Source: Smithella sp.
Lineage (GTDB): Bacteria > Desulfobacterota > Syntrophia > Syntrophales > Smithellaceae
Direction: 5' to 3'
Assembly: GCA_012510495.1 (NCBI GenBank)
Contig: JAAZHX010000114.1
Span: 1-33,030, forward strand
DNA length: 33,030 nt
In this document: positions 16,596 to 25,159 of the stretch, piece by piece
Numbering within the stretch: the stretch's first letter is position 1
Layout of the letters: each line of letters starts with the position of its first letter
The notes under the pieces: generated by a model
Told to the model about the DNA's origin: nothing
Databases searched by the model: none
The model's input: only the letters and a program-made list of their open reading frames with translations
Position numbers and translations under genes: made by a program

Positions 16596-17626
16596 AGATT
16601 TTAATATTGGGCGTCAATGGGTTCATCGGCCATCATCTGGTCAACCGGATTCTGGCCGAGAAGCCGGACTGGCAGGTGTTCGGAATGGACCTGGGAACGG
16701 AGCGGATCGGCGCCGCCCTGCACAATCCCCGCTTTAATTTTCTGGAAGGGGACATTTCCATCAACCGGGAATGGATTGAATACCATATCAAAAAATGCGA
16801 CGTCATCATGCCGCTGGTGGCGATTGCCACTCCAAAGGCCTATGTGGAAGACCCTATCGGCGTCTATCACCTGGATTTTGAAATGAACGTCAACATTGTC
16901 AAGCAGTGCGTCAAATACCACAAGCGCGTTGTTTTCCCCTCCACGTCGGAGGTCTATGGCGTGTGCGCCGATCCGGAATTCAAAGAGGACGAGAGCTACC
17001 TGTCGGTGGGCCCCATCAATAAAGAACGCTGGATTTACTCCTGCTGCAAGCAACTGCTCGATCGTGTGATTTACGCCTACGGTACAAGGGGGCATCTGGA
17101 GTTCACCCTTTTCCGTCCCTTCAACTGGATCGGACCGAGACTCGATTCGCTGGATACGGCCAAGGAAGGAAGCTCGCGCGTCGTGACGCAGTTTATTGCC
17201 GAGCTTCTGTTGAAGCGCCCGATCAATCTGGTGGACGGCGGCAGGCAGAAGCGCTGCCTTACTTATGTGGACGACGGCATCGCGGCGCTCATGAAGATTC
17301 TGGAAAACAAGGATGATATTTGCAGGAATCAGATTATCAATATCGGCAATCCAGAAAATGAGTGTTCGGTAAAGGAACTGGCGGTTCTGCTTAAAAATTT
17401 GTTTCAGGAACACCCCGACCACCGGAAGGATTCCACCTATTCGGAAATCGTGGAAGTCCCGGCGGATGTTTATTACGGCAAAGGCTACCAGGATATTTAC
17501 ACCAGAAAACCCAGCATAGAGAAGGCCAGGAAACTGCTCGGCTGGGAGCCCAAAATCGGCTTGCAGGAATCCCTGCGCCTGACGCTCAATTCGTTTCTGG
17601 AAGAAAACCAGGCGGCAACGCTTTAA
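16592..17626 (+). CDS. arnA: UDP-GlcA decarboxylase (ArnA C-domain), stand-alone
   Basis: NAD-dependent short-chain dehydrogenase-type enzyme that oxidises and decarboxylates UDP-glucuronate to UDP-4-keto-pentose, the first committed step towards Ara4N. The 344 residues equal E. coli ArnA about 316-660. The protein begins with the Rossmann motif ILGVNGFIGHHL. It then has PSTSEVYG (the Thr-Ser-Glu catalytic triple), ERWIYSCCKQLLD (Tyr-x3-Lys), RPFNWIGPRLDSLDTAKEGS, DGGRQKRCLTYVDDG, INIGNPENE and YYGKGYQDIYTRKPSI, all typical of the ArnA decarboxylase rather than of generic epimerases. The ATG at 16592 overlaps the formyltransferase stop, giving translational coupling. The frame stays open upstream to 16169, but that is shadow of the preceding gene. 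A stand-alone gene instead of the usual fusion is the notable point. Confidence 0.93.
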   Translation: MKILILGVNGFIGHHLVNRILAEKPDWQVFGMDLGTERIGAALHNPRFNFLEGDISINREWIEYHIKKCDVIMPLVAIATPKAYVEDPIGVYHLDFEMNVNIVKQCVKYHKRVVFPSTSEVYGVCADPEFKEDESYLSVGPINKERWIYSCCKQLLDRVIYAYGTRGHLEFTLFRPFNWIGPRLDSLDTAKEGSSRVVTQFIAELLLKRPINLVDGGRQKRCLTYVDDGIAALMKILENKDDICRNQIINIGNPENECSVKELAVLLKNLFQEHPDHRKDSTYSEIVEVPADVYYGKGYQDIYTRKPSIEKARKLLGWEPKIGLQESLRLTLNSFLEENQAATL

Positions 17627-17653
17627 CTAACCGGCTTAAATACGGAAGAATCG

Positions 17654-18511
17654 ATGGGCAGGCTCGGGTTGAAAATCGATGTGGACACGCACAGGGGAAT
17701 GAAAAACGGCGTTCCGCGTCTTTTGCGCGTCCTGAAAGATTTTTCCGTCCGGGGGACTTTTTTTTTAAGCATCGGGCCGGACAATTCCGGACGCGCCGTG
17801 CTGCAGCTTCTTAAAAACCCTCTTTTTTTAAAAAAAATGCTGAAGACCCGGGCACCCGGCCTGTATGGCTGGAAAACCGCGCTCTACGGAACGCTTCTAC
17901 CCGCTCCGATGATTGCTCTGTCTTTTCCCGCGCTGGTCCGTCAAATCCTCGACGAGGGCCATGAAGTTCAGTTTCACGCCTGGGACCATCGCCGCTGGCA
18001 GGATGACCTTCCGAAAAAGCCGGAGCAGTGGATTGAGAAGGAGTTCGCAAAGGGGGTGTGTGGTTTTGAGAAGCTCACGGGGCGGAAACCAACCGCGTTC
18101 GGCGCCCCTTCCTGGCTGATTGACGATCGCGTTTTGCGAATCGCCGGGAAATATCCCTTCGAATACCTGAGCTGTACGCGGGCCAAAACACCGTTTGTTC
18201 ACGTCTCGCCCGGTCTGCCGGAGCTCCCCTCCGATTTGCCCTGCTTTGAAGAACTCGACCGGCAAAATGACCTGGCCACGATCACCGGTTTGATGAACGA
18301 CGGACACGACCACATCCTTCCGGTGCATGCCGAGGTGGAGGGGGGGATCTTTGAAGAACGCTTCCGGCGACTCTTGAAGGACGCTTTAAGGATGGGGATG
18401 GGGATTACGGCGCTTAACGATTTAAAAAATTCCTTGAATACGGACCGGCTCCCCAGGCGAAAATATCGAATGGATTTGCTGCCGGGAAGGCATTCTCCCT
18501 GCGCGGTATAA
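17654..18511 (+). CDS. arnD: Ara4FN-undecaprenyl-phosphate deformylase ArnD
   Basis: Polysaccharide-deacetylase-fold (CE4) metalloenzyme that removes the formyl group from undecaprenyl-phosphate-Ara4FN, making the step irreversible before flipping. The 285 residues match the start of ArnD closely: LGLKIDVDTHRGMKNGVPR near 4-22 with the catalytic Asp pair, SIGPDNSGR near 40-48, FHAWDHRRWQ near 111-120 with metal-binding His residues, and LPVHAEVEGG near 222-231 (the conserved HAEVEG of ArnD). It is the last gene of the operon, 27 bp after the decarboxylase. The last ~25 residues are basic and extend past the usual end. No clear terminator follows in the 167-bp gap. Confidence 0.92.
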   Translation: MGRLGLKIDVDTHRGMKNGVPRLLRVLKDFSVRGTFFLSIGPDNSGRAVLQLLKNPLFLKKMLKTRAPGLYGWKTALYGTLLPAPMIALSFPALVRQILDEGHEVQFHAWDHRRWQDDLPKKPEQWIEKEFAKGVCGFEKLTGRKPTAFGAPSWLIDDRVLRIAGKYPFEYLSCTRAKTPFVHVSPGLPELPSDLPCFEELDRQNDLATITGLMNDGHDHILPVHAEVEGGIFEERFRRLLKDALRMGMGITALNDLKNSLNTDRLPRRKYRMDLLPGRHSPCAV

Positions 18512-18596
18512 AAGAAGATCCCTTAACCCCTCCCCAAGACATTGAATTTGCGGGACAATAGTCATTTTCCCGTTCTGAAGGTGACGTGACTTGTTC

Positions 18597-18625
18597 TTGA
18601 CTTTGATTTTTCCCTGTGTTAGGAA
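18597..18625 (+). promoter_or_regulatory. Possible promoter of the M23 peptidase gene
   Basis: TTGACT (18597-18602), five of six to the -35 consensus, followed after 17 bp by TAGGAA (18620-18625), a poor -10. It lies 54 bp before the start codon in a 167-bp gap following the arn operon. The weak -10 keeps this tentative. Confidence 0.3.
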
Positions 18626-18678
18626 TGCAAAACTTTACACCTGTTTGTCTTCTTTAATTTCAGCTGTTCAGGGGGAAA

Positions 18679-19584
18679 ATGTCCGATAAATTTTTCACAC
18701 TGATGGTTATACCCCGAAGAAAGAGCTCTGTAACCAAGATCTCTCTTTCCGGTAAACTGATTTACGGCCTTTGCGCCGGAACCATTCTGGTGGTTTTTCT
18801 GACGCTCTATGTTGTTTATGATTATGCCGGCATTAAAAGAGATCGCATGGAACTTTCCCGCCTTCGGCAGCAGACCGTTCAGCAAACAAAAGAAATAAAT
18901 GCGTTGGCCTTAAAGATTGACGGCTTTGCCGACCGAATGGAGGAAATCAAGCAATTTGACAAGAAATTGCGAATCCTGGCATCGGAGCAGATCGGGCAGG
19001 GCGGAAAAACACCATTGGGCATTGGAGGATCCGATAACGATCAGATTCGCCTGCAGCAGCTTATTGACGAGGACCGGGATCGCCTCGTTTCCGGCATGCA
19101 TGAAAGCATCGACCGGCTGAACGCGGAAGCCACCGAAAGAGAATCGAGTTTCAATGAACTTTTAAATTTTCTTCGGGAGCAGAAATCCCTGCTGGCCGCA
19201 ACGCCTTCGATCTGGCCTGTCCGGGGATGGGTCACCTCGGAATTCGGCGTGCGGAAAAATCCGTTCGGCAACGGCAGGGAGTTTCACAAAGGCATCGACA
19301 TCGCGTCAAGATCGGGGAAAGAAATTATCGCCACCGCGGACGGGTTTGTTCTGGAGGTAGCCTATCGTCCGGGCGACGGCAACGTCATCAAAATTGATCA
19401 TGGGTATGGGGTTTCCACAAGCTATGCGCATTTATCAAAAGCAGCCGTGAAAGAAGGCGTTGGGGTAAAAAGAGGAGACGTGATCGGATATGTCGGCAAT
19501 ACAGGCCGAAGCACCGGTGCGCATCTTCATTACGGCGTGATTGTGAATGATGTTCCGGTCAATCCGAGAAAATACTTGAAATAA
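18679..19584 (+). CDS. Membrane-anchored M23 metallopeptidase
   Basis: Predicted periplasmic peptidoglycan endopeptidase or regulator of the LytM/NlpD/MepM type. The 301 residues show a short cytoplasmic N-terminus, one transmembrane helix (about 28-50, LIYGLCAGTILVVFLTLYVVY), and a heptad-rich coiled-coil stretch (about 58-100 and 120-165). A C-terminal M23 domain (about 185-300) follows. Its zinc ligands are visible: H and D in EFHKGIDIA near 203-207 and H-x-H in GAHLHYGV near 282-284, so it should be catalytically competent. The ending VNPRKYLK is typical. A GGGGGA ribosome site precedes the ATG. The natural cell-wall substrate and partner cannot be read from sequence. Its position directly before secA is probably incidental. 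Confidence 0.9.
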   Translation: MSDKFFTLMVIPRRKSSVTKISLSGKLIYGLCAGTILVVFLTLYVVYDYAGIKRDRMELSRLRQQTVQQTKEINALALKIDGFADRMEEIKQFDKKLRILASEQIGQGGKTPLGIGGSDNDQIRLQQLIDEDRDRLVSGMHESIDRLNAEATERESSFNELLNFLREQKSLLAATPSIWPVRGWVTSEFGVRKNPFGNGREFHKGIDIASRSGKEIIATADGFVLEVAYRPGDGNVIKIDHGYGVSTSYAHLSKAAVKEGVGVKRGDVIGYVGNTGRSTGAHLHYGVIVNDVPVNPRKYLK

Positions 19585-19606
19585 TCCAAGTCTTTGAATT
19601 GAAAGG

Positions 19607-19724
19607 ATGCAACCGCAACAACGGGTGGAAAGCGGCAGCGTCCCCATGTGCGGGAAAAGAACTGCCCCGGCGGGCAAATGAATGTTTTTGTTAAATGAAT
19701 AAATATGCTAAAAGCTTCCGGTAA
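19607..19724 (+). other. Chain of mini-ORFs in the secA leader
   Basis: Three short frames lie end to end in the 171-bp gap before secA: 19607-19681 (24 codons), 19678-19698 (6 codons) and 19695-19724 (9 codons). Each is joined to the next by an ATGA overlap. AAAGG touches the first ATG, too close for a normal ribosome site. The last frame stops inside the hairpin at 19718-19737. They may be chance frames; no homology is recognised. The first is too short to act like SecM, which needs a signal sequence outside the ribosome. Confidence 0.2.
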
Positions 19725-19744
19725 CGGTAAAAACCGGTTTTTTT
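19718..19744 (+). terminator. Terminator-like hairpin just before secA
   Basis: CCGGT (19718-19722) pairs with ACCGG (19733-19737), followed immediately by seven T residues (19738-19744). It ends 11 bp before the secA ATG and next to its ribosome site (AAAGGTGG, 19745-19752). The stem is only 5 bp with a 10-nt loop, so it would be a weak terminator or attenuator. Confidence 0.35.
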
Positions 19745-19755
19745 AAAGGTGGTCC

Positions 19756-22275
19756 ATGCTGAACGTGATTCTCAGGAAGATCGTGGGAACTAAAAACGAT
19801 CGTGAATTAAAACGACTCTCCGTGCTGCTTAATGAAGTCAATCATCATGAAAAGGAGTTGATGACGCTTTCCGATGCGCAGTTAAAGGAAAAGACTCCCT
19901 ATTTCAAGGAAAAGCTCGAAAACGGTCTGACGCTGGATGATATTCTGCCGGAGGCGTTCGCCGTGGCCAGAGAAGCGGCGCGCCGAACATTGATGATGCG
20001 TCCTTTCGACGTGCAGATTATCGGCGGGATTGTGCTGCACGAAGGTAAAATAGCGGAAATGAAAACCGGCGAAGGAAAAACACTGGCCGCAACGATGCCG
20101 TTGTATCTGAACGCGCTCTCCGGCAATGGCTGCCATGTGATCACCGTCAACGACTATCTGGCCCGGCGCGATGCGGAATGGATGAGCCCCATTTATTCTT
20201 TTCTGGGGTTGACGGTCGGCGTCATTGTGCACGGCATGGACGACGACGAACGCCGGAAGGCCTATGGGGCGGATATTACCTACGGCACCAACAATGAATT
20301 CGGCTTTGATTATCTTCGCGACAACATGAAGTTCAGTCTGGAGGAATACGTTCAGAGGGAATTCAATTACGCGATCGTCGATGAAGTGGACAGCATTCTG
20401 ATTGACGAGGCCCGCACACCGCTTATTATTTCCGGAGCGTCGGATGAATCGACGGACAAATACTACAAAATCAACCAGATCATTCCCCGCCTGCGCAAAG
20501 ACGCGGATTACACGATCGAAGAAAAAAGTAAAACGGTCGTCCTGACGGAAGAAGGCGTGTCTCATGTTGAAAAACTGTTGAATGTCCAGAACCTGTACGA
20601 GCCGCGCAATATTGAAATCGTTCACCATGTGAATCAGGCGCTTCGGGCCCACACGCTGTTCAAGCGCGATGTGGACTATCTGGTGAAAGACAATCAGGTG
20701 ATTATTGTCGATGAGTTTACCGGGCGGGTGATGCCGGGCAGGCGCTACAGCGACGGACTGCATCAGGCCCTGGAGGCCAAGGAGAAGGTCAAGATCGAAA
20801 AGGAAAACCAGACGCTGGCCTCCATTACGTTCCAGAATTATTTCCGCATGTACAAAAAGCTGGCGGGAATGACCGGCACCGCCGATACGGAAGCCGCGGA
20901 ATTCAAGAAAATCTACAACCTGGATGTCGTGGTGATTCCGACCAACATGCCCATGATCCGGCAGGATCACAACGACCTGATCTACAAAACGGAGCCGGAG
21001 AAAATCAAAGCCGTCATCGAAGAAGTGAAGGCGCTGAACAAAGCCAGGCGCCCGGTGCTGATCGGCACGATTTCCATCGAAAAGTCCGAGATGCTTTCCA
21101 AGCATCTTGCCCGGGCAGGGGTCAAGCACCATGTGCTGAATGCCAAAAATCATGAAAAAGAAGCGGAAATTATCGCCGGAGCGGGTCAGCCCGGGCAGGT
21201 CACCATTTCCACCAACATGGCTGGCCGCGGGACGGACATCAAACTGGGAGAAAATGTGGCTGATTGGGGGGGGCTGCATATTCTGGGAACCGAAAGACAC
21301 GAAAGCCGCCGGATCGATAATCAGCTGCGGGGGCGGTCCGGTCGTCAGGGAGACAACGGATCCTCTCGCTTCTATCTTTCCCTGGAGGATGATTTGCTGC
21401 GGGTTTTCGGCGCCGAGCGGATATCTTCGGTGATGGATACCGTGGGCCTTGAAGAAGGCCAGCCGATCGAACATAAATACATTTCCCGCGCCATCGAAAA
21501 CGCCCAAAAGCGCGTGGAAGGACAGAACTTTGATATCCGGAAGCACCTGCTCGATTACGACGATGTAATGAATAACCAGAGAAAGGTTATTTACGAACAG
21601 CGCAAAAAAGTCTTGCGGGGAGAAGACTTATGGACTGATATTGAAGAAATGGTTGAGGAAATCACCGGTGATTTGCTTTTTGAATTTGTCGGCGAAAAGA
21701 ATCATTTCCAGGATTGGAATCTCAAAGCACTCGAGGACGCGGTATTTCAGCAATTTAAATTCCGCCCCAATATCGCAAACGCGAAAGACCTGACGTCTGC
21801 CGATGCCATCCGAAGCCTCATTGTGGAAAATGTTCAGCAATATTTACACGGCAAGGAAAAAGAATTCGGTCCGGATCTGATGACGCATCTTATTAAAGTC
21901 ATCATGCTCCAGGCGATCGACACCCACTGGAAAGAACATTTGCTGTCCATGGACCACCTGAGGGAAGGCATCGGTTTGCGCGGATACGGGCAGAAAGATC
22001 CGGTCAGAGAATATCAGCGCGAAGGATATGCGATGTTCATGGAAATGATTGCGCGCGTCAAAATGGACACGCTCGAAAAGCTGTGTCTGGTCCGGATTCA
22101 GACAGAGGAAGAAGTCGAAGAAATACAGCAAAAGCAGAAACAGGATTACATCTTAAGTCGGGGAGAAGACACGCCGGCCCCTCAGACGGTGAGGCGTGCA
22201 ACCGAGAAGATCGGCCGGAATGATCCCTGTCCCTGCGGCAGCGGCAAGAAATACAAGAAATGTTGCGGAGCTTGA
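19756..22275 (+). CDS. secA: Preprotein translocase ATPase SecA
   Basis: Motor ATPase that binds SecYEG at the inner membrane and pushes unfolded preproteins through it. The 839-residue product has full SecA length. Domains in order: NBD1 with Walker A MKTGEGKT (about 102-109) and VIT.NDYLA; Walker [16 protein letters not shown] (about 208-222); preprotein cross-linking region about 225-370; NBD2 with [42 protein letters not shown] and [11 protein letters not shown]; then the helical scaffold and wing domains. The C-terminal zinc-binding tail [17 protein letters not shown] (SecB/ribosome contact) is intact. ATG 19756 has AAAGGTGG 3 nt upstream. argJ follows after 20 bp. Regulation may involve the leader hairpin. 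Confidence 0.98.
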   Translation: MLNVILRKIVGTKNDRELKRLSVLLNEVNHHEKELMTLSDAQLKEKTPYFKEKLENGLTLDDILPEAFAVAREAARRTLMMRPFDVQIIGGIVLHEGKIAEMKTGEGKTLAATMPLYLNALSGNGCHVITVNDYLARRDAEWMSPIYSFLGLTVGVIVHGMDDDERRKAYGADITYGTNNEFGFDYLRDNMKFSLEEYVQREFNYAIVDEVDSILIDEARTPLIISGASDESTDKYYKINQIIPRLRKDADYTIEEKSKTVVLTEEGVSHVEKLLNVQNLYEPRNIEIVHHVNQALRAHTLFKRDVDYLVKDNQVIIVDEFTGRVMPGRRYSDGLHQALEAKEKVKIEKENQTLASITFQNYFRMYKKLAGMTGTADTEAAEFKKIYNLDVVVIPTNMPMIRQDHNDLIYKTEPEKIKAVIEEVKALNKARRPVLIGTISIEKSEMLSKHLARAGVKHHVLNAKNHEKEAEIIAGAGQPGQVTISTNMAGRGTDIKLGENVADWGGLHILGTERHESRRIDNQLRGRSGRQGDNGSSRFYLSLEDDLLRVFGAERISSVMDTVGLEEGQPIEHKYISRAIENAQKRVEGQNFDIRKHLLDYDDVMNNQRKVIYEQRKKVLRGEDLWTDIEEMVEEITGDLLFEFVGEKNHFQDWNLKALEDAVFQQFKFRPNIANAKDLTSADAIRSLIVENVQQYLHGKEKEFGPDLMTHLIKVIMLQAIDTHWKEHLLSMDHLREGIGLRGYGQKDPVREYQREGYAMFMEMIARVKMDTLEKLCLVRIQTEEEVEEIQQKQKQDYILSRGEDTPAPQTVRRATEKIGRNDPCPCGSGKKYKKCCGA

Positions 22276-22295
22276 GTTTTAAAGGAGTAGCGGTC

Positions 22296-23495
22296 ATGAC
22301 GAAATCCACAAATAAGGCAAGTGTACCCGGTTTTTTGGCCCATGGTGTATCTGCCGGCATCAAAGGCGGCAAGCAGAAGGATTTGGGGCTGATCTTTTCC
22401 ACCATCCCGGCAAAAGCCGCCGCGCTGTTTACCAAAAATACCTTCAAGGCGGCGCCGGTGCTGATTGACGCCGAGAGGATCAAAAGGGGGATGGCGCAGG
22501 CCATTCTGACCAACAGCGGCTGTGCAAACGCTGCGACAGGCAAAGAGGGGATGGCGGATGCTCTGGCGGTTTCGGCGGCCGCGGTCAGGCAGTTGAAAAT
22601 TCCCGAGGAGCATCTGCTGCTTTGTTCTACGGGGGTGATTGGCAAGAGGCTGCCCGTCCGGAAAATTGAATCCGGCCTCGGCAAACTGGTCAGGGGGCTC
22701 AACGAATTCGGCATTGAGGACGCGGAAGCGGCCATGATGACCACGGACAAATATCCCAAAATTGCCGTCCGCAAGGGCATTGTCGGCGCGAAAGACATTA
22801 CGATTTGCGGCATTGCCAAGGGTGCGGGCATGATCGAGCCGAACATGGCCACGCTTCTGACCTATGTGATGACCGACGCGCTGATTGACACCAAGGCGCT
22901 CAATACCGTCTTTCATCAGGCGATCGATTTAACGTTCAATGCCGTCAGCGTGGATGGCTGTATGAGCACCAATGATACGGCCATTATTCTGGCCAATGGT
23001 CTGGCCGGGAATAACCCGCTGGAGCGAGCTCAGGCAAGACTTCAGCGGTTCAGGGAGATGCTGACGGATGTGCTTGCCGAACTGGCGCAGGCTGTGGTCA
23101 AAGACGGCGAGGGAGCGACCAAATTCATCACCGTCGTGGTGGAGGGGGCAAAGTCAAAATCCGACGCCAGGCGGGTGGCGTATTCCGTCGCCAATTCCAA
23201 TCTGGTCAAAACCGCCTTTTTCGGCGAAGATCCAAACTGGGGAAGAATCCTTGCCGCGATCGGCGCGTCAGGTATCCTGCTGGAAAAGGAAAAAGTCAGT
23301 TTGTCGATTGGAAACATGACCGTCTTCGTCCAGGATGCGCCCGCCAACCTGCCGCCGACCGGACTGAAAGAAATTTTTCGGGACGGCAATATTGAAATCC
23401 GCATCGGCCTTGGAGGCGGCGACAAGTCCTATTCAGTATATACGTCGGACCTGTCCTACGATTATGTGAAAATCAACGCTTCTTATTCCACATGA
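22296..23495 (+). CDS. argJ: Bifunctional ornithine acetyltransferase ArgJ
   Basis: Transfers the acetyl group of N-acetylornithine to glutamate, giving the recycling route of arginine synthesis; many members also use acetyl-CoA to make N-acetylglutamate. The 399-residue precursor normally self-cleaves into two chains at a conserved Ala-Thr. The site is visible as KGAGMIEPNMATLLTYVMTD (about 178-197), where the Thr becomes the nucleophile. Other family motifs: LTNSGCANAATG near 69-80, CSTGVIG near 110-116, SVDGCMSTNDT near 219-229, FGEDPNWGRI near 309-318 and the end INASYST. ATG 22296 is chosen because AAAGGAG lies 8 nt upstream; the frame continues 12 codons upstream without a ribosome site. 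It may read through from secA. Confidence 0.96.
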   Translation: MTKSTNKASVPGFLAHGVSAGIKGGKQKDLGLIFSTIPAKAAALFTKNTFKAAPVLIDAERIKRGMAQAILTNSGCANAATGKEGMADALAVSAAAVRQLKIPEEHLLLCSTGVIGKRLPVRKIESGLGKLVRGLNEFGIEDAEAAMMTTDKYPKIAVRKGIVGAKDITICGIAKGAGMIEPNMATLLTYVMTDALIDTKALNTVFHQAIDLTFNAVSVDGCMSTNDTAIILANGLAGNNPLERAQARLQRFREMLTDVLAELAQAVVKDGEGATKFITVVVEGAKSKSDARRVAYSVANSNLVKTAFFGEDPNWGRILAAIGASGILLEKEKVSLSIGNMTVFVQDAPANLPPTGLKEIFRDGNIEIRIGLGGGDKSYSVYTSDLSYDYVKINASYST

Positions 23496-23563
23496 GGAAC
23501 GTATTGAAAAAACGTTAATTTTATTGCCGAAAATGTTATTTACGCTTGATCAATCAATGGTTT

Positions 23564-23572
23564 TGTGATAAT
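23564..23572 (+). promoter_or_regulatory. Extended -10 promoter for rpsB operon
   Basis: TGTGATAAT fits an extended -10 element (TG-N-TATAAT with one mismatch). A partial -35, TTGATC, lies at 23546-23551, giving a short 15-bp spacer to GATAAT. Transcription would start near 23579 and leave a ~100-nt leader, usual for ribosomal protein operons. Confidence 0.45.
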
Positions 23573-23603
23573 TGCCCCAAAATTTCACACACCTCCTGAT
23601 TGA

Positions 23604-23634
23604 CGGCAGGTTGCTTGAGTTTTCAAGTTTGCCG
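23604..23634 (+). promoter_or_regulatory. Leader hairpin upstream of rpsB
   Basis: CGGCA (23604-23608) pairs with TGCCG (23630-23634), and CTTGA (23614-23618) with TCAAG (23623-23627), around a GTTT loop with an asymmetric internal loop between. No T-run follows, so it is not a terminator. Its place in the rpsB leader suggests an S2-binding or stability element, but this is inference from position only. Confidence 0.35.
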
Positions 23635-23678
23635 GCAAGACGACGGGGGTGGCGGAAAAAAACAAAGGAGAAAACATT

Positions 23679-24485
23679 ATGTCAGCCATTTCCATGAAAC
23701 TGTTACTCGAAGCCGGTGTCCATTTCGGGCATCAGACCAACAAGTGGAACCCCAAAATGAAGCCTTATATCTTTGGGGCCCGCAACAACATTTACATTAT
23801 CGATCTGCAACAAACCGTGGGCATGTTCCAGTCCGCCTACAATTTTGTCGTGGATACGGTCGGCCAGGGCAGAGAGATCCTCTTTGTCGGGACCAAAAAG
23901 CAATCCCAGGAGGCCATTCGCGAAGAGGCGACGCGCTGCGGCATGCCTTTCGTCAATCAGCGCTGGCTGGGCGGCATGCTGACCAATTTTGTCACCCTCA
24001 AAAAGAGCATTGATCGCCTCAACAGCCTCACCAAGATGTTTGGCGATGATTCCGTGAAGGCTTTTCCCAAAAAAGAGATCACCAAGCTGCAAAAAGAGAA
24101 GGACAAGATGGAAAATGTTCTGGGCGGCATCAAAAACATGAAAACGCTGCCTGCCGCCGTTTTCATCGTGGATCCCAACCGCGAGCGGATCACGGTGCGG
24201 GAAGCGAAAAAATTGAATATTCCTCTGGTGGCCATTGTCGATACCAATTGTGATCCTACGGACATCGATTATGTTATTCCGGGAAATGACGACGCGATCA
24301 GGGCCATCAAGCTGTTCTCTTCAAAATTTGCGGACGCGGTGCTGGAAGGCAAGAAACGGTTTGAAGAGAAACTGGTCGCACAATCCAATAAAGAAGCGGG
24401 AGCCCCGGCTGCGGTCCAACAGGAAGCAGAGACGGATATTCCGGAAAGCGTCGAAATGGAAAACGGTTCGGACGCGTCTGCTTAA
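23679..24485 (+). CDS. rpsB: Small ribosomal subunit protein uS2
   Basis: Structural protein of the 30S subunit, binding late in assembly at the head-body junction with uS1. The 268 residues contain the family signatures: [17 protein letters not shown] at the N-terminus, [19 protein letters not shown] near 28-46, [11 protein letters not shown] near 71-81, [16 protein letters not shown] near 92-107 and the C-terminal [25 protein letters not shown] region split across about 193-217. The tail beyond about residue 225 is acidic and low in complexity, as in many bacteria. ATG 23679 has AAAGGAG 8 nt upstream; the open frame before it is not supported. First gene of rpsB-tsf-pyrH-frr. Confidence 0.98.
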   Translation: MSAISMKLLLEAGVHFGHQTNKWNPKMKPYIFGARNNIYIIDLQQTVGMFQSAYNFVVDTVGQGREILFVGTKKQSQEAIREEATRCGMPFVNQRWLGGMLTNFVTLKKSIDRLNSLTKMFGDDSVKAFPKKEITKLQKEKDKMENVLGGIKNMKTLPAAVFIVDPNRERITVREAKKLNIPLVAIVDTNCDPTDIDYVIPGNDDAIRAIKLFSSKFADAVLEGKKRFEEKLVAQSNKEAGAPAAVQQEAETDIPESVEMENGSDASA

Positions 24486-24553
24486 GAGAAGCATTCACAA
24501 CGCACCTGCGCGAAAAGCATATTCAGGCAATAGAATTTCAGGAGGATAAGACA

Positions 24554-25159
24554 GTGGAAATTACGTCAACCATGGTGAAAGAATTGAGAACGAAAACAGG
24601 CGCCGGCATGATGGATTGCAAGGAAGCGCTTGTGGCTGTAAACGGCGATTTTGAAAAAGCGATTGATTTTTTGAGAAAGAAAGGGCTTTCGGCGGCGACC
24701 AAACGCTCGTCCAAAGCGGCCAAAGACGGAACCATTGCGTCCTATATCCATATGGGCGGCAGAATCGGTGTGATGGTAGAAATTAATTGTGAAACGGATT
24801 TTGTGGCGAAAACCGAGGATTTTCAGACCATGGCCAGGGATATTGCCATGCATATTGCCGCATCCAATCCGTTGTGTGTGCGTCCGGACGAAATTGACGA
24901 AGATGTGCTCGACCGGGAAAAAGAAATTTACCGCAGCCAGCTTCGTGAGGAGAAAAAGCCTGAAAAAATTTGGGACAAGATCATTGAAGGCAAGCTCAAG
25001 AAATACTACGAAGATGTTTGTCTGGTGGAACAGAAATTTGTCAAGAATCAGGACATTACTGTCGGAACGCTGATCAGCAACATGATTGCTAAAACAGGCG
25101 AAAATATCGTCATTCGCCGTTTTGCCCGCTTTCAACTCGGCGAGGAATTCAAAAAATAA
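24554..25159 (+). CDS. tsf: Elongation factor Ts
   Basis: Guanine-nucleotide exchange factor that recharges EF-Tu from GDP to GTP form in the cytoplasm. The 201-residue product is the short type, with one core subdomain, compared with 283 residues in E. coli; such short forms occur in several phyla. The N-terminal UBA-like domain reads [19 protein letters not shown] (about 8-26), followed by [18 protein letters not shown]. The core has [14 protein letters not shown] (about 79-92), with the TDFV motif that contacts EF-Tu. The GTG start is supported by AGGAGG upstream. The stop shares a base with the pyrH start (TAATG), giving tight coupling. Confidence 0.97.
   Translation: MEITSTMVKELRTKTGAGMMDCKEALVAVNGDFEKAIDFLRKKGLSAATKRSSKAAKDGTIASYIHMGGRIGVMVEINCETDFVAKTEDFQTMARDIAMHIAASNPLCVRPDEIDEDVLDREKEIYRSQLREEKKPEKIWDKIIEGKLKKYYEDVCLVEQKFVKNQDITVGTLISNMIAKTGENIVIRRFARFQLGEEFKK

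Noticed and set aside
19607-19681. SecM-like arrest peptide upstream of secA
   Set aside because: Only 24 residues and no signal sequence, so it could not be pulled by the Sec machinery while stalled. Kept only as a possible leader ORF.
19882-21546. A long open frame (about 554 codons) on the minus strand
   Set aside because: Fully antisense to secA, His/Phe/Asp-rich low-plausibility translation, no ribosome site of note.
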